The notes under the pieces were generated by a model, which saw nothing but the letters and a program-made list of their open reading frames with translations, did no database searches and was not told the DNA's origin. Position numbers and translations under genes: made by a program. From the NCBI RefSeq assembly GCF_000372465.1, contig NZ_AQUZ01000001.1, forward strand, positions 124,001 to 188,000: a stretch of 64,000 nt of DNA, read 5' to 3'. The stretch comes from Kribbella catacumbae DSM 19601 (GTDB lineage: Bacteria > Actinomycetota > Actinomycetes > Propionibacteriales > Kribbellaceae). How positions within the stretch are numbered: position 1 is the first letter of the stretch; each line of letters begins with the position of its first letter. This document shows, in pieces, positions 1 to 9,239 of the stretch.

Positions 1-2
1 CG

Positions 3-662
3 CTTGCCCAGGGCATCAGTGTCAACGTGACGCTGATCTTCTCGCTGGACCGGTACAAGGCCGTCGCGGACGCGTTCCTGACCGGCCTGGAGAAGGCCAT
101 CGACAACGGCCACGACGTGACCAAGCTCGGCAGCGTGGCGTCCTTCTTCGTCAGCCGGGTCGACTCCGAGGTGGACAAGCGATTGGACGCTTTCATCGGC
201 ACCGCTTCTGAAGACACAGCGAAAGCCCTGAAGGGCAAGGCCGCGATCGCGAACGCCCGGCTGGCCTTCGAGGCGTACGAGGAGATCTTCGCCTCCGGCC
301 GCTGGCGCGAGATCGAGACCGCCGGCGGCAAGCCGCAGCGCCCGCTGTGGGCCTCGACGGGCGTCAAGGACCCGGCGTACAAGAACACCATGTACGTCGA
401 GGAGCTGATCACCAGCGGTGTCGTCAACACGATGCCGCAGGCAACCATCGACGCGTTCGCCGAGAACGGCGAGGTGCGCGGTGACACCGTCCGCGCCGGC
501 TATGACGCCGATCGCAAGGTGATCGCGGACCTGGAGAAGCTGGGCATCTCGTACGACGAGGTCGTCCAGGTGCTCGAGGACGAGGGCGTCAGCAAGTTCG
601 AGATGTCCTGGACCGAGTTGCAGGACACCGTCACCGCGGCACTGAAGGCGGCCGCCAAGTGA
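3..662 (+). CDS. tal: Transaldolase, 3' part (5' end outside window)
   Basis: C-terminal about 219 residues of transaldolase, which moves a dihydroxyacetone unit between sugar phosphates in the non-oxidative pentose phosphate pathway. The frame is already open at the window edge and reads [11 protein letters not shown], the conserved strand that follows the Schiff-base lysine region of the long actinobacterial form. The lysine itself lies upstream and is not visible. The stop overlaps the pgi GTG start by 4 bases (GTGA), so translation is probably coupled. First gene seen of a tal-pgi-zwf-opcA-pgl operon; tkt would be expected upstream. Confidence 0.95.
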   Translation, partial: LAQGISVNVTLIFSLDRYKAVADAFLTGLEKAIDNGHDVTKLGSVASFFVSRVDSEVDKRLDAFIGTASEDTAKALKGKAAIANARLAFEAYEEIFASGRWREIETAGGKPQRPLWASTGVKDPAYKNTMYVEELITSGVVNTMPQATIDAFAENGEVRGDTVRAGYDADRKVIADLEKLGISYDEVVQVLEDEGVSKFEMSWTELQDTVTAALKAAAK

Positions 663-2290
663 CCGAGTCCCTCACTGTCACCGCGTACGGCGAAGGCTGG
701 CGCGAGGTCGTCGACCGGCTGGCCGGGGAGAAGATCGCCTCCCGGATCGCCGCCAAGGACGCCACCACGTGGGGTCCGGAGGCGGAGTCCGAGTCGGCCA
801 TCCGGCTGAGCTGGGTCGACCTGTACGACTCGTCCCGGCCGCTGCTGGCCGAGATCGAGGCGCTGCAGGCCGATCTGCGCTCCGAAGGGCTGGACCGGAT
901 CGTGCTCTGCGGCATGGGCGGTTCGTCCCTGGCACCCGAAGTGATCACCCGTACTGCGGGCGTCGAGCTGGTCGTGCTCGACTCGACCAACCCGAACGTG
1001 ATCGCCCGGGCGCTGGCCGGTGATCTCCAGCGCACCGTCGTCGTGGTCTCCAGCAAGTCCGGTGGCACGGTCGAGACCGACAGCCAGCGACGCGCCTTCG
1101 TGAAGGCGTTCGACGACGCCGGCATCGACTCGGCTTCGCGGATCGTCGTCGTCACCGACCCGGGTTCGCCGTTCCAGAAGCTGGCCGAGGACGAGGGGTA
1201 CCGCAAGACCTTCCTCGCCGACCCGCACGTCGGCGGCCGCTACAGCGCGCTGACCGCGTTCGGCCTGGTGCCGTCGGCACTCGCCGGCGCGGACGTCGCC
1301 GAGCTGCTCGACCAAGCGGCCGAGGCAGCGCCCCAGCTGCAAGAGGACAGTGCGGACAACCCCGCGCTCATCCTCGCCGCTGTACTGGCCGGCAGCCCCG
1401 GTCGCGACAAGGCCATCATTGCGGCCGGTGGCTCGTCCATCGTGGGCTTCCCCGACTGGGCCGAGCAGCTGATCGCCGAGAGCACCGGCAAGAACGGCAC
1501 CGGCGTACTGCCCGTTGCTGTGAAGGGCATGCACGCTCCGGAGCTGCACAGCGGCGCCGGAGATCTAGTCCACGCGCTGCTCGCTGCCGACACCAGCTCG
1601 GCCTCCGTCGCCTCGGGGACGCCGACTGTCGTCACCACCGGTTCGCTGGGCGGGCAGCTCCTGCTGTGGGAAACGGCCACTGCTGTGGCCGGATACCTGC
1701 TGGGGATCAACCCGTTCGACCAGCCGGACGTGGAGAGCGCCAAGAATGCCGCGCGCGGTCTGCTGGACGCACAGCCCGAGCCGGAGGCCGCGGCCTTCAC
1801 CGACGGCGCTGTGGAGGTCCGTGGGACCGACGGCCTGCTGGACGGCGTCGAAACGGTCGAGGGTGCGCTCAACTCCCTGCTCGGCCAGCTGGCAGAGGAC
1901 GGCTACGTCGCCGTCATGGCCTACCTGGACTCCGAGCGCGACGAGAAGCTGCACGCCATCCGGCCCGCTCTGGCGAGCCGCACTGGGCGTCCGGTCACCT
2001 TCGGCTGGGGTCCGCGCTTCCTGCACTCCACCGGCCAGTACCACAAGGGCGGTCACCCGCAGGGCGTGTTCCTGCAGATCACGACCGCCGAGTCGACCGA
2101 CGTCGAGATCCCGGATCGCCCGTTCACCTTCGGCACGCTCATCTCGGCCCAGGCCGCGGGCGACGCCGGCGTACTGGCGGACCGTGGCAGGCCCGTACTG
2201 CGGCTGCACCTCACCGACCCCGCCGCCGGTGTCGAGCAGCTGATCGCCCTACTCAACGCACCTGACAAATCGGAGGACGGCGGCGCATGA
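659..2290 (+). CDS. pgi: Glucose-6-phosphate isomerase
   Basis: 543-residue cytosolic phosphoglucose isomerase interconverting glucose-6-P and fructose-6-P. Two SIS-type sugar-binding halves are visible: GMGGSS near residues 85-90 and SKSGGTVET near 124-132, then a GGSSIVGF segment followed by ESTGKNGTG. It is shorter and more divergent than the classical E. coli enzyme, as is usual for pgi embedded in actinobacterial tal-zwf operons. GTG start overlapping tal; the stop overlaps the zwf start (ATGA). Its place in the operon ties glycolysis to the oxidative pentose phosphate branch. Confidence 0.93.
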   Translation: MTESLTVTAYGEGWREVVDRLAGEKIASRIAAKDATTWGPEAESESAIRLSWVDLYDSSRPLLAEIEALQADLRSEGLDRIVLCGMGGSSLAPEVITRTAGVELVVLDSTNPNVIARALAGDLQRTVVVVSSKSGGTVETDSQRRAFVKAFDDAGIDSASRIVVVTDPGSPFQKLAEDEGYRKTFLADPHVGGRYSALTAFGLVPSALAGADVAELLDQAAEAAPQLQEDSADNPALILAAVLAGSPGRDKAIIAAGGSSIVGFPDWAEQLIAESTGKNGTGVLPVAVKGMHAPELHSGAGDLVHALLAADTSSASVASGTPTVVTTGSLGGQLLLWETATAVAGYLLGINPFDQPDVESAKNAARGLLDAQPEPEAAAFTDGAVEVRGTDGLLDGVETVEGALNSLLGQLAEDGYVAVMAYLDSERDEKLHAIRPALASRTGRPVTFGWGPRFLHSTGQYHKGGHPQGVFLQITTAESTDVEIPDRPFTFGTLISAQAAGDAGVLADRGRPVLRLHLTDPAAGVEQLIALLNAPDKSEDGGA

Positions 2291-3837
2291 CCGCAGAGCT
2301 CGACGAGGAGTCGCCCGGCCCGGTGAACCCGCTGCGGGATCCCCAGGACCGTCGGCTCCCCAGGATCGCCGGGCCTTGCAGCCTGGTGATCTTCGGCGTC
2401 ACCGGTGACCTGGCCCGCAAGAAGCTGATGCCGGCGGTGTACGACCTGGCGAACCGGGGCCTGTTGCCGCCCGGTTTCGCGCTGGTCGGCTTCGCCCGGC
2501 GCGACTTCAGCAACCAGGACTTCGCCCAGATCGTGCACGACTCGGTCAAGGAGCACGCGCGGACGCCGTTCCGCGAGGAGGTCTGGCAGCAACTCGCCGA
2601 GGGCTTCCGGTTCGTCCCCGGCGACCTGACCGACGACGAGGCCTTCAAGCGGCTGCGGGAGACCGTGGACGAGCTGGACGTCAACCGCGGTACCGGTGGC
2701 AACCACGCGTTCTACCTGTCCATCCCGCCGGGGCTGTTCCCGCAGGTCGTGCAGCAGTTGAGTGAGCACGGGCTGACCAAGGAGAACCCAGGATCCTGGC
2801 GGCGGGTGGTGATCGAGAAGCCGTTCGGGCACAACCTGCAGAGCGCGCGCGAGCTGAACCACGTCGTCGAGTCGGTCTTCCCGCCCGAGGCGGTCTTCCG
2901 GATCGACCACTACCTGGGCAAGGAGACCGTCCAGAACATGCTGGCGCTGCGGTTCGCCAACGCCATGTTCGAGCCGGTCTGGAACAGTCACTACGTCGAC
3001 CACGTGCAGATCACGATGGCCGAAGACATCGGCATCGGCGGCCGCGCCGGGTACTACGACGGCATCGGCGCCGCGCGGGACGTGATCCAGAACCACCTGC
3101 TCCAACTGCTGGCGCTGATCGCGATGGAAGAGCCGGTCAGCTTCGACGCGTGGTCGCTGCGACAGGAGAAGAAGAAGGTGCTGGCAGCCGTCAAGCTGCC
3201 TGAGCGCCTCGACCTGCACACCGCTCGCGGCCAGTACGCCGCCGGCTGGGCAGGCGGCACCAAGGTCAAGGGCTACCTGCAGGAAGACGGCATCCCGGCG
3301 GAGTCGGCGACCGAGACGTTCGCCGCGCTGCGCGTGGACGTGGACACCCGCCGCTGGGCCGGCGTCCCGTTCTACCTGCGGACCGGCAAGCGGCTCGGCC
3401 GTCGGGTCACCGAGGTGGCCGTGATGTTCAAGCGCGCGCCGCACCTGCCGTTCACCAAGACGGAGACCGAGGAACTCGGCCAGAACGCCCTGGTGATGCG
3501 GATCCAGCCGGACGAGGGCATCACCATGCGGTTCGGCGCCAAGGTGCCCGGCACGATGATGGAGATCCGCGACGTGAACATGGACTTCGCGTACGGCGGC
3601 TCGTTCACCGAGTCGTCGCCGGAGGCCTACGAGCGGCTGATCCTGGACGTCCTGCTCGGCGACCCGCCGCTGTTCCCGCAGCACACCGAGGTGGAGCTGG
3701 GCTGGAAGATCCTCGACCCGGTGATCAACTACTGGGCCGAGCACGGTAAGCCCGAGCAGTACGCGTCCGGCGCCTGGGGCCCGGACTCCGCCCACGAGAT
3801 GCTCGCCCGCGACGGACGCGCCTGGAGGCGGCCATGA
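2287..3837 (+). CDS. zwf: Glucose-6-phosphate 1-dehydrogenase
   Basis: 516-residue enzyme oxidising glucose-6-P to 6-phosphogluconolactone with NADP. The N-terminal Rossmann motif GVTGDLARKK is at about residues 37-46, and the substrate-binding signature RIDHYLGKE begins at R205 with His208. An N-terminal extension of about 30 residues precedes the core. ATG start overlaps pgi by 4 bases, and the stop overlaps opcA by 4 bases. Adjacent opcA and pgl supply the assembly factor and the next enzyme of the pathway. Confidence 0.96.
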   Translation: MTAELDEESPGPVNPLRDPQDRRLPRIAGPCSLVIFGVTGDLARKKLMPAVYDLANRGLLPPGFALVGFARRDFSNQDFAQIVHDSVKEHARTPFREEVWQQLAEGFRFVPGDLTDDEAFKRLRETVDELDVNRGTGGNHAFYLSIPPGLFPQVVQQLSEHGLTKENPGSWRRVVIEKPFGHNLQSARELNHVVESVFPPEAVFRIDHYLGKETVQNMLALRFANAMFEPVWNSHYVDHVQITMAEDIGIGGRAGYYDGIGAARDVIQNHLLQLLALIAMEEPVSFDAWSLRQEKKKVLAAVKLPERLDLHTARGQYAAGWAGGTKVKGYLQEDGIPAESATETFAALRVDVDTRRWAGVPFYLRTGKRLGRRVTEVAVMFKRAPHLPFTKTETEELGQNALVMRIQPDEGITMRFGAKVPGTMMEIRDVNMDFAYGGSFTESSPEAYERLILDVLLGDPPLFPQHTEVELGWKILDPVINYWAEHGKPEQYASGAWGPDSAHEMLARDGRAWRRP

Positions 3838-5051
3838 TCATCGACCTCACCGGTACGACGTCCAGCGAGATCGCGTCGGCGCTGCTGAAGGCCCGCCGGA
3901 ACGCCGGTTCGCCGGCGATGGGCATGGTCGGCACGATCGTGGTGGTCGTGGACGAGTCGTCCCACCACGACGCGATGAAGGCGGCGAACGAGGCCGGTCG
4001 CGAACACCCCTCGCGGGTGCTCGTGGCGATCCTGCGTCCCGGCCGGGGCACGGGCGGCCTGGACGCCGAAGTACGGGTTGGTGAAGGGATTCCGGGCGAG
4101 GCGGTGCTGCTGCGGTTGCACGGCGAGCTCGCCAAGGTGCCCGAGTCCGTCATCACGCCGCTGCTGCTGCCGGACTCCCCCGTCATCGTCTGGTGGCCGG
4201 GTGGCGGGCCGAAGGTGCCGCACGACGACCCGCTGGGGGCGTTGGGACGTCGCCGGGTGACCGATGCGGCCGCGACCCGTCGGGCAGCCGTGGACTTCCC
4301 GGCGCGAGCCGAGGGCTATGCGCCAGGCGACACGGACTTCGCGTGGTCGCGGCTGACGCCGTGGCGTGCGCTGATGGCCGCGGCGCTGGACCAGTACCCG
4401 ACCAAGGTCAGCGGTGCCGAGGTGGTGTCCGCCAAGGGCAACGCGAGTGCGGATCTGATGGCCGCCTGGCTGCAGTGCCGTCTCGGAGTACCAGTGGAGC
4501 AGCGGATCTCGCGGGGGCCGGGCATCACCGCAGTACGGATGTTCACGCCGGCTGGCCCGATCTCGTTGACGCGGCCGGACGGTTCGGTGGCGACGTTCAG
4601 CATCCCGGGTCAGCCTGACCGGCCGGTGGCGCTGAAGCGGCGGAACACGTCCGAGCTGCTGAGCGAGGAGCTGCGGCGGCTGGATCCTGACGACGTCTAC
4701 GCGCAGACGCTGGCTTGTATGGTCAAGCGGGAGAACCTGCCCGACTCGGCGAAGGTCGTCAGCGATGCCGACCGCCGGTCCGTCCAGACCGCCGCCGAGA
4801 AGGCCGCGGTCCGGACGGCGAAGGTCGCGGGCAAGGCGGCGTCGCCGGCGCTCGAGGCCAAGGCTGCCGGGCGTGGGCGCCAGTCCAGTGCGAAGAAGGC
4901 TGCTGCTAAGAAGGCCACCGCGAAGAAGACCGGCGCGGCGAAGAAGTCGGTGGCGGCCAAGAAGGCGGCGCCGGCCAGTGCCAAGAAGTCGGCGGTCAAG
5001 AAGTCAGCGGCGAAGAAGAGCACGAGCAAGAGGGTGGCTGGACGGTCATGA
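3834..5051 (+). CDS. opcA: Glucose-6-phosphate dehydrogenase assembly protein OpcA with histone-like tail
   Basis: 405 residues. Roughly the first 310 form the OpcA domain needed for active G6PDH, and the gene directly follows zwf with an ATGA overlap. The core carries a conserved DSPVIVWWPG segment. The last 90 or so residues are a low-complexity Lys/Ala/Ser tail with repeated AKKAAAKK-like units, resembling histone H1 tails. Ordinary OpcA proteins end near the core, so the tail looks like a lineage-specific addition. UvrA in this window carries a similar tail. The function of the tail is unknown; nucleic acid binding is inference. Confidence 0.9.
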   Translation: MIIDLTGTTSSEIASALLKARRNAGSPAMGMVGTIVVVVDESSHHDAMKAANEAGREHPSRVLVAILRPGRGTGGLDAEVRVGEGIPGEAVLLRLHGELAKVPESVITPLLLPDSPVIVWWPGGGPKVPHDDPLGALGRRRVTDAAATRRAAVDFPARAEGYAPGDTDFAWSRLTPWRALMAAALDQYPTKVSGAEVVSAKGNASADLMAAWLQCRLGVPVEQRISRGPGITAVRMFTPAGPISLTRPDGSVATFSIPGQPDRPVALKRRNTSELLSEELRRLDPDDVYAQTLACMVKRENLPDSAKVVSDADRRSVQTAAEKAAVRTAKVAGKAASPALEAKAAGRGRQSSAKKAAAKKATAKKTGAAKKSVAAKKAAPASAKKSAVKKSAAKKSTSKRVAGRS

Positions 5052-5788
5052 GTTCACCGTCGGTCCTGGTCAACCGCGACGCCGAGGGCCTGGCCCACGC
5101 CGTCGCGGCCAGGCTCATCACCAAGCTGGTCGACGTACAGAGCAGTGGCGGGGTCGCCCAGGTCGTCCTGACCGGCGGCCGCGTCGCTGCGGTGGTCTAC
5201 CGGGCCGTCGCCGAGTCCCCGGCCCGGACCGCGATCGACTGGCGCCGGGTGGAGTTCTGGTGGGGCGACGAGCGCTTCCTGCCCGAGGGCGACCCCGAGC
5301 GCAATGCGACGCAGGCGTGGGATGCGCTGCTGTCCCGCGTGGATGTCGACCCCGCGTTGGTGCACGCGATGCCCGCCGACACCGGTCAGGGCGCCGAGGC
5401 CGCCGCGGAGGCTTACGCCGCGACTCTGGCGGCTGTGGCGGGCACGGATGACGGCGACGGCGTACCGGCGTTCGACGTACTGATGCTGGGTGTCGGTCCG
5501 GATGGACATGTGGCGTCGTTGTTCCCGGACAACCCGGCGCGGATCGTGGTGGACAGCTCGACGGTCGCGGTGCACGACTCCCCCAAGCCGCCGCCGACCC
5601 GGGTGTCACTGACCTTCCCAGCGCTGGCGAACGCACGGGAGACCTGGTTCGTCGTCTCCGGCGAGGACAAGGCGGACGCTGTCGCCGGGGCACTGTCCGG
5701 CACCAGCGATCTGCCGGCCTCCATTCCGAAGGGCATCGACCGCACGCTCTGGCTTCTCGACGAGACCGCCTCCTCGAAGCTCTCGTAG
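5048..5788 (+). CDS. pgl: 6-phosphogluconolactonase
   Basis: 246-residue DevB/SOL-type lactonase hydrolysing 6-phosphogluconolactone to 6-phosphogluconate. Family signatures are visible: LTGGR near residues 41-45, the FWWGDERFLP motif, and the LGVGPDGHVASLFP motif containing the catalytic His. ATG start overlaps opcA by 4 bases. Last gene of the tal-pgi-zwf-opcA-pgl operon; a 49-base gap follows before the next gene. Confidence 0.95.
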   Translation: MSSPSVLVNRDAEGLAHAVAARLITKLVDVQSSGGVAQVVLTGGRVAAVVYRAVAESPARTAIDWRRVEFWWGDERFLPEGDPERNATQAWDALLSRVDVDPALVHAMPADTGQGAEAAAEAYAATLAAVAGTDDGDGVPAFDVLMLGVGPDGHVASLFPDNPARIVVDSSTVAVHDSPKPPPTRVSLTFPALANARETWFVVSGEDKADAVAGALSGTSDLPASIPKGIDRTLWLLDETASSKLS

Positions 5789-5837
5789 CGCTGACGCCGG
5801 CTGGGTTCGGCGGTCGCCGAACAATACGGGTGGCACG

Positions 5838-6683
5838 ATGACGGTCATGACGACGTTTCGTGAGCTGCACAACGCGACCACCGGTTTTGTGATGCCGAAC
5901 GCCTGGGACGCGGGCAGCGCCGTGCTGCTCGCCGAGGCCGGCTTTCCGGCGATTGCGACCACCAGCGCTGGGATCGCCTTCTCGCTCGGCAAGGGCGACC
6001 ACACGCTTCCCGATGGAGCACCGTCGGTCTCACGCGACCAGATGTTCGAGCGGGTCCAGCAGATCACCGAAGCTTCCGGCGTACCGGTGAACGGAGATCT
6101 CGAGGACGGGTACGGCGCGGAACCGGAGGCCGTGGCCGACACGATCCGCTTGACCCGCGGGGCAGGCCTGGCCGGCGGCAACATCGAGGACTACGACGGC
6201 CGCGCCCTGTACGCCGAAGCGCTGTCCGTCGAGCGCATCGCCGCAGCCCGAGAGGCTGCCGGACCCGGCTTCGTCCTGACCGCGCGAACCGATGGCCAGC
6301 TACTCCAGACGCCGACAGTCTTGGCGGACTCGATCCACCGCGCGAACCTCTACCGCGAAGCCGGCGCCGACTGCCTCTACGTCCCCGGCGTCAACGACCT
6401 CGACGCGATCGCCACCCTGGTCAAGGAGATCGACGGCCCACTCAACGTCGTGATCGGCCTCGGGAGCTCGAGCCTGACCACCCACGACCTGCTGGCCGCC
6501 GGCGTCACCCGGATCAGCCTCGGCGGCAGCATCGCCCGCGCCGCGCTCGCCTTCATCCGCGCGGCAGCCCAGGAACTCCAGACCGAAGGCACCATCACGT
6601 TCGCAGCGAATCAAGTTCCTCAGGGCGAGCTGAACGCACTCTTCGCTCGGCACGCGTCACCAGGAGAATCCGGGCGAGCATGA
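5838..6683 (+). CDS. Isocitrate lyase/phosphoenolpyruvate mutase family protein
   Basis: 281-residue TIM-barrel enzyme of the ICL/PEPM superfamily. Visible motifs are an N-terminal PNAWDAGSA, the metal-binding region GDLEDGYG, RTDG, and GGSIARAAL near the C terminus. It lacks the KKCGH catalytic motif of true isocitrate lyases, so it probably acts on another 2-oxo or phosphono acid; the substrate cannot be told. Two ATGs nine bases apart (5838 and 5847) are possible starts. The 3' end overlaps the convergent PQ-loop gene by 89 bases. Confidence 0.85.
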   Translation: MTVMTTFRELHNATTGFVMPNAWDAGSAVLLAEAGFPAIATTSAGIAFSLGKGDHTLPDGAPSVSRDQMFERVQQITEASGVPVNGDLEDGYGAEPEAVADTIRLTRGAGLAGGNIEDYDGRALYAEALSVERIAAAREAAGPGFVLTARTDGQLLQTPTVLADSIHRANLYREAGADCLYVPGVNDLDAIATLVKEIDGPLNVVIGLGSSSLTTHDLLAAGVTRISLGGSIARAALAFIRAAAQELQTEGTITFAANQVPQGELNALFARHASPGESGRA

Positions 6684-7218
6684 GGAGACTGGCGATCACC
6701 CCGGTGATGCCGAGCGAGATCAGGCGCGCGTCTGACTGGTACAGGCCGAACACGGTCCAGCAGGAGAGTTCACCGAGGAGCAGCAGCCACGTACCGCGGG
6801 AGATTCCGGTCGGCCGGGCCGTTCGGTAAGCCGTCCAGATCGACGGTGTGACCTGGATGATGGATGCGGCGGCGAGCAACGTCCCGAGGCCCGCACGCCC
6901 GGCCACGGCGTACGACGTGACCAGGAGTACCGCCCAACCCCCGACCAGAATCGCCGCCCGCGTCGTCACCAGCCCCCGGCGCGCGAGCATCACCGCGACT
7001 GTGCCGGCCAGCGTCGCGGCCGCTGACGACGGGATGCTCGCAGTCCAGTAGTGCGACAGCAGGAAGTAGGCGAGCCAGGCTGCGTTGTTGAGACTCGTCA
7101 GCGCCGCCCACGGCCAGGAGAGTCCGGCGGTGTCTTGGGTGAGCCGCAGCTTGAGAATCTGTGGCAGGTACTGCGGAATCCCGAACGCGGCGGCCACGAT
7201 CGGCAGATAGTCGAGCAT
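6595..7218 (-). CDS. PQ-loop repeat membrane protein (SemiSWEET/MtN3-like)
   Basis: 207-residue hydrophobic protein with six or seven predicted membrane helices. Two PQ-loop-like signatures are present: GIPQYLPQILKL near the N terminus and IIQVTPSIWTAYRTARP near residue 118. Such proteins are small sugar or amino acid permeases or receptors; the substrate is not evident. Divergent from the Lrp/AsnC regulator with 81 bases between them, a pairing that suggests regulation by it (inference). The C-terminal 30 codons run antisense to the convergent neighbour. Confidence 0.75.
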   Translation of the reverse strand: MLDYLPIVAAAFGIPQYLPQILKLRLTQDTAGLSWPWAALTSLNNAAWLAYFLLSHYWTASIPSSAAATLAGTVAVMLARRGLVTTRAAILVGGWAVLLVTSYAVAGRAGLGTLLAAASIIQVTPSIWTAYRTARPTGISRGTWLLLLGELSCWTVFGLYQSDARLISLGITGVIASLLMLARILLVTRAERRVRSARPEELDSLRT

Positions 7219-7299
7219 ACCGTCAGACTATGGCGATTTGGAGGGACGTTTCGTGCGACTTCATGCTCGGACCGGTCTGTCCGGGCTAGAATCTTCGCA

Positions 7300-7770
7300 A
7301 TGGACAAGACAGATCGCATGATTCTTGCGGAGCTGGAATCCGAGGGCCGGCTGACGGTCGCCGAGTTGGCGCAAAGGATCGGGCTCAGTGCGGCGCCCTG
7401 TCATCGACGGCTTCGGGAGCTGGAGCGGTCAGGGGCCATTCGTGGCTACCGCGCGGTGGTCGATCCGGCCGCGATCGGGCTCGGGTTCGAAGTACTGGTG
7501 TCAGTGACGATGGACCGGGAGGACGCGGTCACCATCACGGCGTTCGAGGCCGGCCTGGCCGGAGTTCCCGAAGTACGGAACGCGGAGCGGTTGTTCGGGG
7601 ATCCCGACTACCTGGTCCGGGTTGCCACCGTCGACATCGCGGCCTTCCAGCGACTGCGTGACGAGAAGCTGGCCACGCTACCGGGAGTCCGGCGGTTGAC
7701 CTCGACGATCGTGATGCGGCGCATCGTCGAGGAGCGTCCGTTCCCAGTGCAGACGAAGGGCCCGAGCTGA
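7300..7770 (+). CDS. Lrp/AsnC family transcriptional regulator
   Basis: 156 residues. The N-terminal winged helix-turn-helix (about residues 1-50: MDKTDRMILAELE, then a TVAELAQRIGLS helix pair) is followed by a RAM/AsnC ligand-binding domain with the VRVATVDIAAFQ strand. The start is taken at the ATG at 7300, where homology to Lrp proteins begins; the open frame runs further upstream but reads non-homologous sequence across the divergent promoter region. Probably controls the divergent permease gene. The effector is unknown. Confidence 0.9.
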   Translation: MDKTDRMILAELESEGRLTVAELAQRIGLSAAPCHRRLRELERSGAIRGYRAVVDPAAIGLGFEVLVSVTMDREDAVTITAFEAGLAGVPEVRNAERLFGDPDYLVRVATVDIAAFQRLRDEKLATLPGVRRLTSTIVMRRIVEERPFPVQTKGPS

Positions 7771-7790
7771 TCCGGGGATCGGCTCGGGCC
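7759..7790. terminator. Bidirectional hairpin between lrp-like gene and rbpA
   Basis: Inverted repeat with 14-base arms (7759-7772 and 7777-7790, one mismatch) and a 4-base loop. It overlaps the stop codon of the upstream + gene and lies 22 bases from the rbpA stop. GC-rich and without a T-tract, as is common for actinomycete terminators. It serves both convergent genes by position. Confidence 0.6.
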
Positions 7791-7811
7791 TGTTCGCAGT
7801 ACTGCTGAGAT

Positions 7812-8171
7812 CTAGAAGATGATCTCGCCACGGGCGCGGCGGGCGCGAAGCTTCTGCAGTGCCTCGTCGAGGATCTCCGCGGCCTCCTGCTCGCTGCGGC
7901 GCTCCTTCACGTACGCGAGGTGCGTCTTGTACGGCTCGATCTTGGTGGGCGGCGGAGGGTTGTTGACGTCGGTGCTGGTCGGCAGACCGCACCTCGGACA
8001 GTCCCAAGCCTCCGGCACCGCTGCCTCGACCGCGAACACGGTCGCGGTCTCGTGCCCATTGGCACAGAAGAAGACGACCCGTTGACGGGGCGCGGTGTCG
8101 CCGCGCTCCGCCTCGCCCATCGGTCCGGCACCGACCCGGCTGCCACGAATTGCACTGCCACCACCAGCCAC
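7812..8171 (-). CDS. rbpA: RNA polymerase-binding protein RbpA
   Basis: 119-residue actinobacteria-specific RNAP activator that stabilises holoenzyme with principal sigma factors. The typical central zinc-type element FFCANGHE...WDCPRCG (Cys-x3-His and Cys-x2-Cys) is present. The C-terminal sigma-interaction domain PYKTHLAYVKERRSEQEAA and the ending RRARGEIIF are highly conserved. GTG start at 8171 with a GGGGAG ribosome site about 9 bases upstream. Lies just downstream of secG. Confidence 0.96.
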   Translation of the reverse strand: MAGGGSAIRGSRVGAGPMGEAERGDTAPRQRVVFFCANGHETATVFAVEAAVPEAWDCPRCGLPTSTDVNNPPPPTKIEPYKTHLAYVKERRSEQEAAEILDEALQKLRARRARGEIIF

Positions 8172-8187
8172 GGGAGCTACTCCCCTC

Positions 8188-8421
8188 TCAGCCGAGCTTG
8201 TAAAGCAGGCCGAGCCCGACGATGGCCGCGAACCAGATCAGGCCGACGCCGATCGTGATCCGGTCGAGGTTCCGCTCGGCGACCGAGGACCCGCCCAGGC
8301 TGGACGAGACACCGCCACCGAACAGGTCGGAGAGGCCACCACCGCGGCCTTTGTGCAGCAGCACGAGTCCCGTGAGGATCAGGCTGCAGAGGATGACGAC
8401 GATCGAGAAAGCGAGAATCAC
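8188..8421 (-). CDS. secG: Preprotein translocase subunit SecG
   Basis: 77 residues with two hydrophobic segments flanking a conserved [17 protein letters not shown] loop, which is the SecG signature. The auxiliary membrane subunit of the SecYEG channel. GTG start overlaps the tpiA stop by 4 bases (GTGA), so it is co-translated with the glycolytic operon gap-pgk-tpiA-secG, a common actinobacterial arrangement. Confidence 0.95.
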   Translation of the reverse strand: MILAFSIVVILCSLILTGLVLLHKGRGGGLSDLFGGGVSSSLGGSSVAERNLDRITIGVGLIWFAAIVGLGLLYKLG

Positions 8422-9233
8422 GAGGAGTAGCCTAACTGAAGGTCCAGGTAACGGCAGATACCGGCGAACTCGTCCACCTTGAGGCTTGCTCCACCCACCA
8501 GGCAGCCGTCGACATCCGGCTGGGCCATGATGCCACCTGCGCTGGTCATCTTCACTGACCCCCCGTAAAGAATCCGTACCGAGTCGGCCACCGAGGGTGA
8601 AATCTCCTCCAGCCGGCCCCGGATCGCGGCACAGACCTCCTGCGCGTCCTCGGGGGTCGCGACCTCACCGGTGCCGATCGCCCAGACCGGCTCGTAGGCG
8701 ATGACGACCTTGCGGACGTCGTCCGGCTTCAGCCCGGCCAGCGCGCCGTCGAGCTGGGCCAGCGTGTACTCGACGTGCTCGCCGGCCTTGCGGACCTCCA
8801 GACCCTCACCGACACAGACGATCGGGGTGATCCCGGCCGCCAGTGCCTTGGTGGCCTTCGCGTTCACGACCGCATCGTCCTCGGCGTGGTACTGCCGGCG
8901 CTCGGAGTGACCCGCGAGCACGTAGCTGCAGCCGAGCTTGGTCAGCATCGCCGCCGAGATCTCACCGGTGTAGGCGCCCTCGTCGTGCACGGAGATGTCC
9001 TGCGCGCCGTAGACGATCTTCATCCGGTCACCGTCGACGAGCGTCTGCACGCTGCGGATGTCGGTGAACGGCGGCAGCACCGCCACCTCGACCCGGGCGA
9101 AGTCGTGCTTCTTGTCCTGCAGCGTCCAGCTCAGCTTCTGTAGCAGGTGCACGGCCTCGACGTGGTTCACGTTCATCTTCCAGTTGCCCGCCATCAACGG
9201 CGTACGGGCAGCCGAAACCTCAGAGCCAGCCAT
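8418..9233 (-). CDS. tpiA: Triosephosphate isomerase
   Basis: 271-residue TIM-barrel enzyme interconverting dihydroxyacetone-P and glyceraldehyde-3-P. Conserved elements: NWKMN substrate lysine near the N terminus, catalytic His in LAGHSERRQ, catalytic Glu in [11 protein letters not shown], and phosphate-binding YGGSVK. Six bases downstream of pgk; overlaps secG by 4 bases. Confidence 0.97.
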   Translation of the reverse strand: MAGSEVSAARTPLMAGNWKMNVNHVEAVHLLQKLSWTLQDKKHDFARVEVAVLPPFTDIRSVQTLVDGDRMKIVYGAQDISVHDEGAYTGEISAAMLTKLGCSYVLAGHSERRQYHAEDDAVVNAKATKALAAGITPIVCVGEGLEVRKAGEHVEYTLAQLDGALAGLKPDDVRKVVIAYEPVWAIGTGEVATPEDAQEVCAAIRGRLEEISPSVADSVRILYGGSVKMTSAGGIMAQPDVDGCLVGGASLKVDEFAGICRYLDLQLGYSS

Positions 9234-9239
9234 TCCTTG

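Noticed and set aside
5838..6683. True isocitrate lyase
   Set aside because: Too short and lacks the KKCGH catalytic motif; called only as a superfamily member.
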